From Microplitis mediator (Eukaryota > Arthropoda > Insecta > Hymenoptera > Braconidae): DNA of 64,000 bases. Under the pieces are notes generated by a model. That model was not told the origin of the DNA, ran no database searches, and saw only the letters and a list, made by a program, of their open reading frames with translations. The stretch covers positions 1 to 64,000 of the forward strand of contig NC_079971.1 of the NCBI RefSeq assembly GCF_029852145.1, in the 5' to 3' direction. Positions within the stretch are counted from its first letter, which is position 1; the number at the start of each line of letters is the position of its first letter. Positions 50,757-62,286 of the stretch are shown one piece after another. The position numbers were made by a program, and so were the translations under genes.

Positions 50757-53700
50757 GTGGACATGGGTGGAGATGCCACTATGTATTCTGATGAAGAGTA
50801 GCCCGTAACTTTTGCCCTGTTGGAAATAACTCATCATAATATAAACGTTTTTTGTTCCTTATGGTGTCCTGTAGTAGGATAGACCACAAAAAGTCCTGAG
50901 AAAAATTTATTTTTGGAGTTTCGACCCATATAAGGATGGGTGGACATGGGTGGAGATGCCACTATGTATTCTGATGAAGAGTAGCCCGTAACTTTTGCCC
51001 TGTTGGGAATAACTTATCATAATATGAACGTTTTTTGTTCCTTATGGTGTCCTGTAGTAGGATAGACCACAAAAAGTCCTGAGAAAAATTTATTTTTTGA
51101 GTTTCGACCCATATAAGGATGGGTGGACATGGGTGGAGATGGGTGGAGATGCCACTATGTATTCTGATGAAGAGTAGCCCGTAACTTTTGCCCTGTTGGG
51201 AATATCTCATCATAATATAAACGTTTTTTGTTCCTTATGGTGTCCTGTAGTAGGATAGACCGCAAAAAGTCCTGAGAAAATTTTTATTTCTTAGTTTTTA
51301 CTCATATAAGCATGGGTGGACATGGGTGGAGATGGGTGGAGATGCCACTATGTATTCTGATGAAGAGTAGCCCGTAACTTTTGCCCTGTTGGGAATATCT
51401 TATCATAATATAAACGTTTTTTGTTCCTAATGGTGTCCTGTAGTAGGATAGACCACAAAAAGTCCTGAGAAAAATTTATTTTTTGAGTTTCGACCCATAT
51501 AAGGATGGGTGGACATGGGTGGAGATGGGTGGAGATGCCACTATGTATTCTGATGAAGAGTAGCCCGTAACTTTTGCCCTGTTGGGAATAACTCATCATA
51601 ATATAAACGTTTTTTGTTCCTTATGGTGTCCTGTAGTAGGATAGACCGCAAAAAGTCCTGAGAAAATTTTGATTTTTTAGTTTTTACTCATATAAGCATG
51701 GGTGGACATGGGTGGAGATGGGAGGAGATGCCACTATGTATTCTGATGAAGAGTAGCCCTTAACTTTTGCCCTGTTGGGAATAACCCAACACAATATAAA
51801 CGTTTTTTGTTCCTTATGGTGTCCTGTAGCAGGATAGACCACAAAAAGTCCTGAGAAAAATTTATTTTTTGAGTTCCGACCCATATAAGGATGTGGGACA
51901 TGGGTGGAGATGGGTGGAGATGCCACTATTTATTCTGATGAAGAGTAGCCCGTAACTTTTGCCCTGTTGGAAATAACCCATCAAAATATAAACGTTTTTT
52001 GTTCCTTATGTTGTCCTGTAGTAGGATAGACCACAAAAAGTCCTGAGAAAAATTTATTTTTTGAGTTTCGACCCATATAAGGATGGGTGGACATGGGTGG
52101 AGATGGGTGGAGATGCCACTATGTATTCTGATGAAGAGTAGCCCGTAACTTTTGCCCTGTTGGGAATAACTCATCATAATATGAACGTTTTTTGTTCCTT
52201 ATGGTGTCCTGTAGTAGGATAGACCACAAAAAGTCCTGAGAAAAATTTTATTTTTCAGTTTTCACTCATATAAGGATGGGTGGACATGGGTGGAGATGGG
52301 TGGATATGCCACTATGTATTCTGATGAAGAGTAGCCCGTAACTTTTGCCCTGTTGGGAATAACTCATCATAATATAAACGTTTTTTGTTCTGTATAGTGT
52401 CCTGTAGTAGGAAAGACCACAAAAAGTCCTGAGAAAAATTTATTTTTCGTTTTTATGCCCATATGAGGGAGGGTGGACATGGGTGGACATGGGTGGAGAT
52501 GGGTGGAGATGATTTTCTGTAGAGTGGCCTCTAACTTTGCTCCTGTTGGGAATAACTCATCATAATATAAACGTTTCTTGTTCATTATGATATCCTCTAG
52601 TAGGGAAAGCCCCATAAGGTCCTGAGAAAAATTTATTTTTCGAGTTCAGGCCCATATGAGGGAGGGTGGACATGGGTGGACATGGGTGGAGATGGTCGTA
52701 GATCATTTTCTGTAGAGTGGCCTCTAACTTTGCTCCTGTTGGGAATACCTCATCATAATATAAACGTTTTTTTTTCCTTATGTTGTCCTGTAGTAGGATA
52801 GACCACAAAAAGTCCTGAGAAAAATTTATTTTTTGAGTTTCGACCCATATAAGGATGGGTGGACATGGGTGGAGATGGGTGGAGATGCCACTATGTATTC
52901 TGATGAAGAGTAGCCCGCAACTTTTGCCCTGTTGGGAATAACTCATCATAATATAAACGTTTTTTGTTCCTTATGGTGTCCTGTAGTAGGATAGACCACA
53001 AAAAGTCCTGAGAAAAATTTTATTTTTTAGTTTTCACTCATATAAGGATGGGTGGACATGGGTGGAGATGGGTGGAGATGCCACTATGTATTCTGATGAA
53101 GAGTAGCCCGTAACTTTTGCCCTGTTGGGAATATCTTATCATAATATAAACGTTTTTTGTTCCTTATGGTGTCCTGTAGTAGGATAGACCACAACAAGTC
53201 CTGAGAAAAATTTATTTTTTGAGTTCCGACCCATATAAGGATGGGTGGACATGGTTGGAGATGGGTGGAGATGCCACTATGTATTTTTTCGAAGAGTCGC
53301 CCATAACTTTTGCCCTGTTGGGAATAACTCATCATAATATAAACGTTTTTTGTTCCTTATGGTGTCCTGTAGTAGGATAGACCACAAAAAGTCCTGAGAA
53401 AAATTTATTTTTTGAGTTTCGACCCATATAAGGATGGGTGGACATGGGTGGAGATGGGTGGAGATGCCACTATGTATTCTGATGAAGAGTAGCCCGTAAC
53501 TTTTGCCCTGTTGGGAATAACTCATCATAATATAAACGTTTTTTGTTCCTTATGGTATCCTGTAGTAGGATAGACCACAAAAAGTCCTGAGAAAAATTTT
53601 ATTTTTTAGTTTTCACTCATATAAGGATGGGTGGACATGGGTGGAGATGGGTGGAGATGCCACTATGTATTCTGATGAAGAGTAGCCCGTAACTTTTGCC

Positions 53701-53823
53701 CTGTTGGGAATAACTCATCATAATATAAACGTTTTTTGTTCCTTATGGTGTCCTGTAGTAGAATAGACCACAAAAAGTCCTGAGAAAAATTTTATTTTTT
53801 AGTTTTCACTCATATAAGGATGG
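50757..53823. repeat. 3,067-bp HOR unit, copy 2
   Basis: This is the second tandem copy. It shares several otherwise rare changes with copy 3: TTCCTAATGG (51,424 and 54,491), GTAGTAGAATAGACC (50,689 and 53,756) and ATGGGAGGAGATG (51,717 and 54,784). Such sharing shows a recent duplication. An assembly collapse or expansion error is an alternative. Confidence 0.9.
52446..52756. repeat. Divergent satellite block, copy 7
   Basis: This divergent block lies exactly 3,067 bp after copy 6. It shares the AAACGTTTCTTGTTC variant with that copy. Confidence 0.9.
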
Positions 53824-56780
53824 GTGGACATGGGTGGAGATGCCACTATGTATTCTGATGAAGAGTAGCCCGTAACTTTTGCCCTGTTGGAAATAACTCA
53901 TCATAATATAAACGTTTTTTGTTCCTTATGGTGTCCTGTAGTAGGATAGACCACAAAAAGTCCTGAGAAAAATTTATTTTTGGAGTTTCGACCCATATAA
54001 GGATGGGTGGACATGGGTGGAGATGCCACTATGTATTCTGATGAAGAGTAGCCCGTAACTTTTGCCCTGTTGGGAATAACTTATCATAATATGAACGTTT
54101 TTTGTTCCTTATGGTGTCCTGTAGTAGGATAGACCACAAAAAGTCCTGAGAAAAATTTATTTTTTGAGTTTCGACCCATATAAGGATGGGTGGACATGGG
54201 TGGAGATGGGTGGAGATGCCACTATGTATTCTGATGAAGAGTAGCCCGTAACTTTTGCCCTGTTGGGAATATCTCATCATAATATAAACGTTTTTTGTTC
54301 CTTATGGTGTCCTGTAGTAGGATAGACCGCAAAAAGTCCTGAGAAAATTTTTATTTCTTAGTTTTTACTCATATAAGCATGGGTGGACATGGGTGGAGAT
54401 GGGTGGAGATGCCACTATGTATTCTGATGAAGAGTAGCCCGTAACTTTTGCCCTGTTGGGAATATCTTATCATAATATAAACGTTTTTTGTTCCTAATGG
54501 TGTCCTGTAGTAGGATAGACCACAAAAAGTCCTGAGAAAAATTTATTTTTTGAGTTTCGACCCATATAAGGATGGGTGGACATGGGTGGAGATGGGTGGA
54601 GATGCCACTATGTATTCTGATGAAGAGTAGCCCGTAACTTTTGCCCTGTTGGGAATAACTCATCATAATATAAACGTTTTTTGTTCCTTATGGTGTCCTG
54701 TAGTAGGATAGACCGCAAAAAGTCCTGAGAAAATTTTGATTTTTTAGTTTTTACTCATATAAGCATGGGTGGACATGGGTGGAGATGGGAGGAGATGCCA
54801 CTATGTATTCTGATGAAGAGTAGCCCTTAACTTTTGCCCTGTTGGGAATAACCCAACACAATATAAACGTTTTTTGTTCCTTATGGTGTCCTGTAGCAGG
54901 ATAGACCACAAAAAGTCCTGAGAAAAATTTATTTTTTGAGTTTCGACCCATATAAGGATGTGGGACATGGGTGGAGATGGGTGGAGATGCCACTATTTAT
55001 TCTGATGAAGAGTAGCCCGTAACTTTTGCCCTGTTGGAAATAACCCATCAAAATATAAACGTTTTTTGTTCCTTATGTTGTCCTGTAGTAGGATAGACCA
55101 CAAAAAGTCCTGAGAAAAATTTATTTTTTGAGTTTCGACCCATATAAGGATGGGTGGACATGGGTGGAGATGGGTGGAGATGCCACTATGTATTCTGATG
55201 AAGAGTAGCCCGTAACTTTTGCCCTGTTGGGAATAACTCATCATAATATGAACGTTTTTTGTTCCTTATGGTGTCCTGTAGTAGGATAGACCACAAAAAG
55301 TCCTGAGAAAAATTTTATTTTTCAGTTTTCACTCATATAAGGATGGGTGGACATGGGTGGAGATGGGTGGATATGCCACTATGTATTCTGATGAAGAGTA
55401 GCCCGTAACTTTTGCCCTGTTGGGAATAACTCATCATAATATAAACGTTTTTTGTTCTGTATAGTGTCCTGTAGTAGGAAAGACCACAAAAAGTCCTGAG
55501 AAAAATTTATTTTTCGTTTTTATGCCCATATGAGGGAGGGTGGACATGGGTGGACATGGGTGGAGATGGGTGGAGATGATTTTCTGTAGAGTGGCCTCTA
55601 ACTTTGCTCCTGTTGGGAATAACTCATCATAATATAATCGTTTTTTGTTCATTATGATATCCTCTAGTAGGGAAAGCCCCATTAGGTCCTGAGAAAAATT
55701 TATTTTTCGAGTTCAGGCCCATATGAGGGAGGGTAGACATGGGTGGACATGGGTGGAGATGGTCGTAGATCATTTTCTGTAGAGTGGCCTCTAACTTTGC
55801 TCCTGTTGGGAATACCTCATCATAATATAAACGTTTTTTTTTCCTTATGTTGTCCTGTAGTAGGATAGACCACAAAAAGTCCTGAGAAAAATTTATTTTT
55901 TGAGTTTCGACCCATATAAGGATGGGTGGACATGGTTGGAGATGGGTGGAGATGCCACTATGTATTTTTTCGAAGAGTCGCCCATAACTTTTGCCCTGTT
56001 GGGAATAACTCATCATAATATAAACGTTTTTTGTTCCTTATGGTGTCCTGTAGTAGGATAGACCACAAAAAGTCCTGAGAAAAATTTTATTTTTTAGTTT
56101 TCACTCATATAAGGATGGGTGGACATGGGTGGAGATGGGTGGAGATGCCACTATGTATTCTGATGAAGAGTAGCCCGTAACTTTTGCCCTGTTGGGAATA
56201 TCTTATCATAATATAAACGTTTTTTGTTCCTTATGGTGTCCTGTAGTAGGATAGACCACAACAAGTCCTGAGAAAAATTTATTTTTTGAGTTCCGACCCA
56301 TATAAGGATGGGTGGACATGGTTGGAGATGGGTGGAGATGCCACTATGTATTTTTTCGAAGAGTCACCCATAACTTTTGCCCTGTTGGGAATAACTCATC
56401 ATAATATAAACGTTTTTTGTTCCTTATGGTGTCCTGTAGTAGGATAGACCACAAAAAGTCCTGAGAAAAATTTATTTTTTGAGTTTCGACCCATATAAGG
56501 ATGGGTGGACATGGGTGGAGATGGGTGGAGATGCCACTATGTATTCTGATGAAGAGTAGCCCGTAACTTTTGCCCTGTTGGGAATAACTCATCATAATAT
56601 AAACGTTTTTTGTTCCTTATGGTATCCTGTAGTAGGATAGACCACAAAAAGTCCTGAGAAAAATTTTATTTTTTAGTTTTCACTCATATAAGGATGGGTG
56701 GACATGGGTGGAGATGGGTGGAGATGCCACTATGTATTCTGATGAAGAGTAGCCCGTAACTTTTGCCCTGTTGGGAATAT
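53824..56780. repeat. 3,067-bp HOR unit, copy 3 (diverging at its end)
   Basis: This copy follows copy 2 at a 3,067-bp offset (50962/54029, 52367/55434 and 53277/56344) until about 56.78 kb, where the array switches to the order seen at 26.9-27.5 and 36.5-37.2 kb. Near 55,930-55,990 one monomer carries GACATGGTTGGAG and TATTTTTTCGAAGAG, where copies 1 and 2 have the ordinary form with CCCGCAACTTTTG. Sequence on both sides is unchanged. Confidence 0.85.
55513..55823. repeat. Divergent satellite block, copy 8
   Basis: This divergent block lies 3,067 bp after copy 7 but lacks its TTTCTTG variant. Instead it has AATATAATCGTTTTTT, as in copy 1 at 1.9 kb, plus private changes (CCCCATTAGG, GGGTAGACATGG). 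The third 3,067-bp unit is therefore a mosaic or an older branch. Confidence 0.88.
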
Positions 56781-59700
56781 CTTATCATAATATGAACGTT
56801 TTTTGTTCCTTATGGTGTCCTGTAGTAGGATAGACCACAACAAGTCCTGAGAAAAATTTATTTTTTGAGTTTCGTCCCATATAAGGATGGGTGGACATGG
56901 GTGGAGATGGGTGGAGATGCCACTATGTATTCTGATGAAGATTAGCCCGTAACTTTTGCCCTGTTGGAAATAACTCATCATAATATAAACGTTTTTTGTT
57001 CCTTATGGTGTCCTGTAGTAGGAAAGACCACAAAAAGTCCTGAGAAAAATTTATTTTTTGAGTTTCGTCCCATATAAGGATGGGTGGACATGGGTGGAGA
57101 TGGGTGGAGATGCCACTATGTATTCTGATGAAGATTAGCCCGTAACTTTTGCCCTGTTGGAAATAACTCATCATAATATAAACGTTTTTTGTTCCTTATG
57201 GTGTCCTGTAGTAGGATAGACCACAACAAGTCCTGAGAAAAATTTATTTTTTGAGTTCCGACCCATATAAGGATGGGTGGACATGGGTGGAGATGGGTGG
57301 AGATGCCACTATGTATTTTTTCGAAGAATCGCCCGTAACTTTTGCCCTGTTGGAAATAACTCATCATAATATAAACGTTTTTTGTTCCTTATGGTGTCCT
57401 GTAGTAGGATAGACCACAAAAAGTCCTGAGAAAAATTTATTTTTTGAGTTTCGACCCATATAAGGATGGGTGGACATGGGTGGAGATGGGTGGAGATGCC
57501 ACTATGTATTCTGATGAAGAGTAGCCCGTAACTTTTGCCCTGTTGGGAATAACTCATCATAATATAAACGTTTTTTGTTCCTTATGGTGTCCTGTAGTAG
57601 GATAGACCGCAAAAAGTCCTGAGAAAATTTTGATTTTTTAGTTTTTACTCATATAAGCATGGGTGGACATGGGTGGAGATGGGTGGAGATGCCACTATGT
57701 ATTCTGATGAAGAGTAGCCCGTAACTTTTGCCCTGTTGGGAATAACTCATCATAATATAAACGTTTTTTGTTCCTTATGGTGTCCTGTAGTAGGATAGAC
57801 CGCAAAAAGTCCTGAGAAAATTTTGATTTTTTAGTTTTTACTCATATAAGCATGGGTGGACATGGGTGGAGATGGGTGGAGATGCCACTATGTATTCTGA
57901 TGAAGAGTAGCCCGTAACTTTTGCCCTGTTGGGAATAACTTATCATAATATGAACGTTTTTTGTTCCTTATGGTGTCCTGTAGTAGGATAGACCACAAAA
58001 AGTCCTGAGAAAAATTTATTTTTTGAGTTTCGACCCATATAAGGATGGGTGGACATGGGTGGAGATGGGTGGAGATGCCACTATGTATTCTGATGAAGAG
58101 TAGCCCGTAACTTTTGCCCTGTTGGGAATATCTCATCATAATATAAACGTTTTTTGTTCCTTATGGTGTCCTGTAGTAGGATAGACCGCAAAAAGTCCTG
58201 AGAAAATTTTTATTTTTTAGTTTTTACTCATATAAGGATGGGTGGACATGGGTGGAGATGGGTGGAGATGCCACTATGTATTCTGATGAAGAGTAGCCCG
58301 TAACTTTTGCCCTGTTGGGAATAACTCATCATAATATAAACGTTTTTTGTTCCTTATGGTGTCCTGTAGTAGGATAGACCGCAAAAAGTCCTGAGAAAAT
58401 TTTGATTTTTTAGTTTTTACTCATATAAGCATGGGTGGACATGGGTGGAGATGGGTGGAGATGCCACTATGTATTCTGATGAAGAGTAGACCGTAACTTT
58501 TGCCCTGTTGGGAATAACTCATCATAATATAAACGTTTTTTGTTCCTTATGGTGTCCTGTAGTAGGATAGACCGCAAAAAGTCCTGAGAAAATTTTGATT
58601 TTTTAGTTTTTACTCATATAAGCATGGGTGGACATGGGTGGAGATGGGTGGAGATGCCACTATGTATTCTGATGAAGAGTAGCCCGTAACTTTTGCCCTG
58701 TTGGGAATAACTTATCATAATATGAACGTTTTTTGTTCCTTATGGTGTCCTGTAGTAGGATAGACCACAAAAAGTCCTGAGAAAAATTTATTTTTTGAGT
58801 TTCGACCCATATAAGGATGGGTGGACATGGGTGGAGATGGGTGGAGATGCCACTATGTATTCTGATGAAGAGTAGCCCGTAACTTTTGCCCTGTTGGGAA
58901 TATCTCATCATAATATAAACGTTTTTTGTTCCTTATGGTGTCCTGTAGTAGGATAGACCGCAAAAAGTCCTGAGAAAATTTTTATTTTTTAGTTTTTACT
59001 CATATAAGCATGGGTGGACATGGGTGGAGATGGGTGGAGATGCCACTATGTATTCTGATGAAGAGTAGCCCGTAACTTTTGCCCTGTTGGGAATATCTTA
59101 TCATAATATAAACGTTTTTTGTTCCTTATGGTGTCCTGTAGTAGGATAGACCACAAAAAGTCCTGAGAAAAATTTATTTTTTGAGTTCCGACCCATATAA
59201 GGATGGGTGGACATGGGTGGAGATGGGTGGAGATGCCACTATGTATTCTGATGAAGAGTAGCCCGTAACTTTTGCCCTGTTGGGAATATCTTATCATAAT
59301 ATAAACGTTTTTTGTTCCTTATGGTGTCCTGTAGTAGGATAGACCACAAAAAGTCCTGAGAAAAATTTATTTTTTGAGTTCCGACCCATATAAGGATGCG
59401 TGGACATGGGTGGAGATGGGTGGAGATGCCACTATGTATTCTGATGAAGAGTAGCCCTTAACTTTTGCCCTGTTGGGAATAACCCAACACAATATAAACG
59501 TTTTTTGTTCCTTATGGTGTCCTGTAGCAGGATAGACCACAAAAAGTCCCGAGAAAAATTTATTTTTTGAGTTTCGACCCATATAAGGATGGGTGGACAT
59601 GGGTGGAGATGGGTGGAGATGCCACTATTTATTCTGATGAAGAGTAGCCCGTAACTTTTGCCCTGTTGGAAATAACCCATCATAATATAAACGTTTTTTT

Positions 59701-60549
59701 TTCCTTATGTTGTCCTGTAGTAGGATAGACCACAAAAAGTCCTGAGAAAAATTTATTTTTTGAGTTTCGACCCATATAAGGATGGGTGGACATGGGTGGA
59801 GATGGGTGGAGATGCCACTATGTATTCTGATGAAGAGTAGCCCGTAACTTTTGCCCTGTTGGGAATAACTCATCATAATATAAACGTTTTTTGTTCCTTA
59901 TGGTGTCCTGTAGTAGGATAGACCACAAAAAGTCCTGAGAAAAATTTTATTTTTTAGTTTTCACTCATATAAGGATGGGTGGACATGGGTGGAGATGGGT
60001 GGAGATGCCACTATGTATTCTGATGAAGAGTAGCCCGTAACTTTTGCCCTGTTGGGAATATCTTATCATAATATAAACGTTTTTTGTTCCTTATGGTGTC
60101 CTGTAGTAGGATAGACCACAACAAGTCCTGAGAAAAATTTATTTTTTGAGTTCCGACCCATATAAGGATGGGTGGACATGGTTGGAGATGGGTGGAGATG
60201 CCACTATGTATTTTTTCGAAGAGTCGCCCGTAACTTTTGCCCTGTTGGGAATAACTCATCATAATATAAACGTTTTTTGTTCCTTATGGTGTCCTGTAGT
60301 AGGATAGACCACAAAAAGTCCTGAGAAAAATTTATTTTTTGAGTTTCGACCCATATAAGGATGGGTGGACATGGGTGGAGATGGGTGGAGATGCCACTAT
60401 GTATTCTGATGAAGAGTAGCCCGTAACTTTTGCCCTGTTGGGAATATCTTATCATAATATAAACGTTTGTTGTTCCTTATGGTGTCCTGTAGTAGGATAG
60501 ACCACAACAAGTCCTGAGAAAAATTTATTTTTTGAGTTCCGACCCATAT

Positions 60550-62286
60550 AAGGATGGGTGGACATGGTTGGAGATGGGTGGAGATGCCACTATGTATTTT
60601 TTCGAAGAGTCGCCCATAACTTTTGCCCTGTTGGGAATAACTCATCATAATATAAACGTTTTTTGTTCCTTATGGTGTCCTGTAGTAGGATAGACCACAA
60701 AAAGTCCTGAGAAAAATTTATTTTTTGAGTTTCGACCCATATAAGGATGGGTGGACATGGGTGGAGATGGGTGGAGATGCCACTATGTATTTTTTCGAAG
60801 AGTCGCCCATAACTTTTGCCCTGTTGGGAATAACTCATCATAATATAAACGTTTTTTGTTCCTTATGGTATCCTGTAGTAGGATAGACCACAAAAAGTCC
60901 TGAAAAAAATTTTATTTTTTAGTTTTCACTCATATAAGGATGGGTGGACATGGGTGGAGATGGGTGGAGATGCCACTATGTATTCTGATGAAGAGTAGCC
61001 CGTAACTTTTGCCCTGTTGGGAATATCTTATCATAATATGAACGTTTTTTGTTCCTTATGGTGTCCTGTAGTAGGATAGACCACAACAAGTCCTGAGAAA
61101 AATTTATTTTTTGAGTTTCGTCCCATATAAGGATGGGTGGACATGGGTGGAGATGGGTGGAGATGCCACTATGTATTCTGATGAAGATTAGCCCGTAACT
61201 TTTGCCCTGTTGGAAATAACTCATCATAATATAAACGTTTTTTGTTCCTTATGGTGTCCTGTAGTAGGAAAGACCACAAAAAGTCCTGAGAAAAATTTAT
61301 TTTTTGAGTTTCGTCCCATATAAGGATGGGTGGACATGGGTGGAGATGGGTGGAGATGCCACTATGTATTCTGATGAAGATTAGCCCGTAACTTTTGCCC
61401 TGTTGGAATTAACTCATCATAATATAAACGTTTTTTGTTCCTTATGGTGTCCTGTAGTAGGATAGACCACAAAAAGTCCTGAGAAAAATTTATTTTTTGA
61501 GTTTCGACCCATATAAGGATGGGTGGACATGGGTGGAGATGGGTGGAGATGCCACTATGTATTTTTTCGAAGAATCGCCCGTAACTTTTGCCCTGTTGGA
61601 AATAACTCATCATAATATAAACGTTTTTTGTTCCTTATGGTGTCCTGTAGTAGGATAGACCACAAAAAGTCCTGAGAAAAATTTATTTTTTGAGTTTCGA
61701 CCCATATAAGGATGGGTGGACATGGGTGGAGATGGGTGGAGATGCCACTATGTATTCTGATGAAGAGTAGCCCGTAACTTTTGCCCTGTTGGGAATAACT
61801 CATCATAATATAAACGTTTTTTGTTCCTTATGGTGTCCTGTAGTAGGATAGACCGCAAAAAGTCCTGAGAAAATTTTGATTTTTTAGTTTTTACTCATAT
61901 AAGCATGGGTGGACATGGGTGGAGATGGGTGGAGATGCCACTATGTATTCTGATGAAGAGTAGCCCGTAACTTTTGCCCTGTTGGGAATAACTCATCATA
62001 ATATAAACGTTTTTTGTTCCTTATGGTGTCCTGTAGTAGGATAGACCGCAAAAAGTCCTGAGAAAATTTTGATTTTTTAGTTTTTACTCATATAAGCATG
62101 GGTGGACATGGGTGGAGATGGGTGGAGATGCCACTATGTATTCTGATGAAGAGTAGCCCGTAACTTTTGCCCTGTTGGGAATAACTCATCATAATATAAA
62201 CGTTTTTTGTTCCTTATGGTGTCCTGTAGTAGGATAGACCGCAAAAAGTCCTGAGAAAATTTTGATTTTTTAGTTTTTACTCATAT
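60550..62286. repeat. 1,737-bp (9-monomer) tandem unit, copy 1
   Basis: Nine monomers recur 1,737 bp later, with equivalents at 60590/62327, 60976/62713, 61362/63099 and 61555/63292. Rare variants are shared between the copies: TTGGAATTAACTC (near 61,405 and 63,142) and TCCTGAAAAAAATTTT (near 60,899 and 62,636). Confidence 0.9.
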
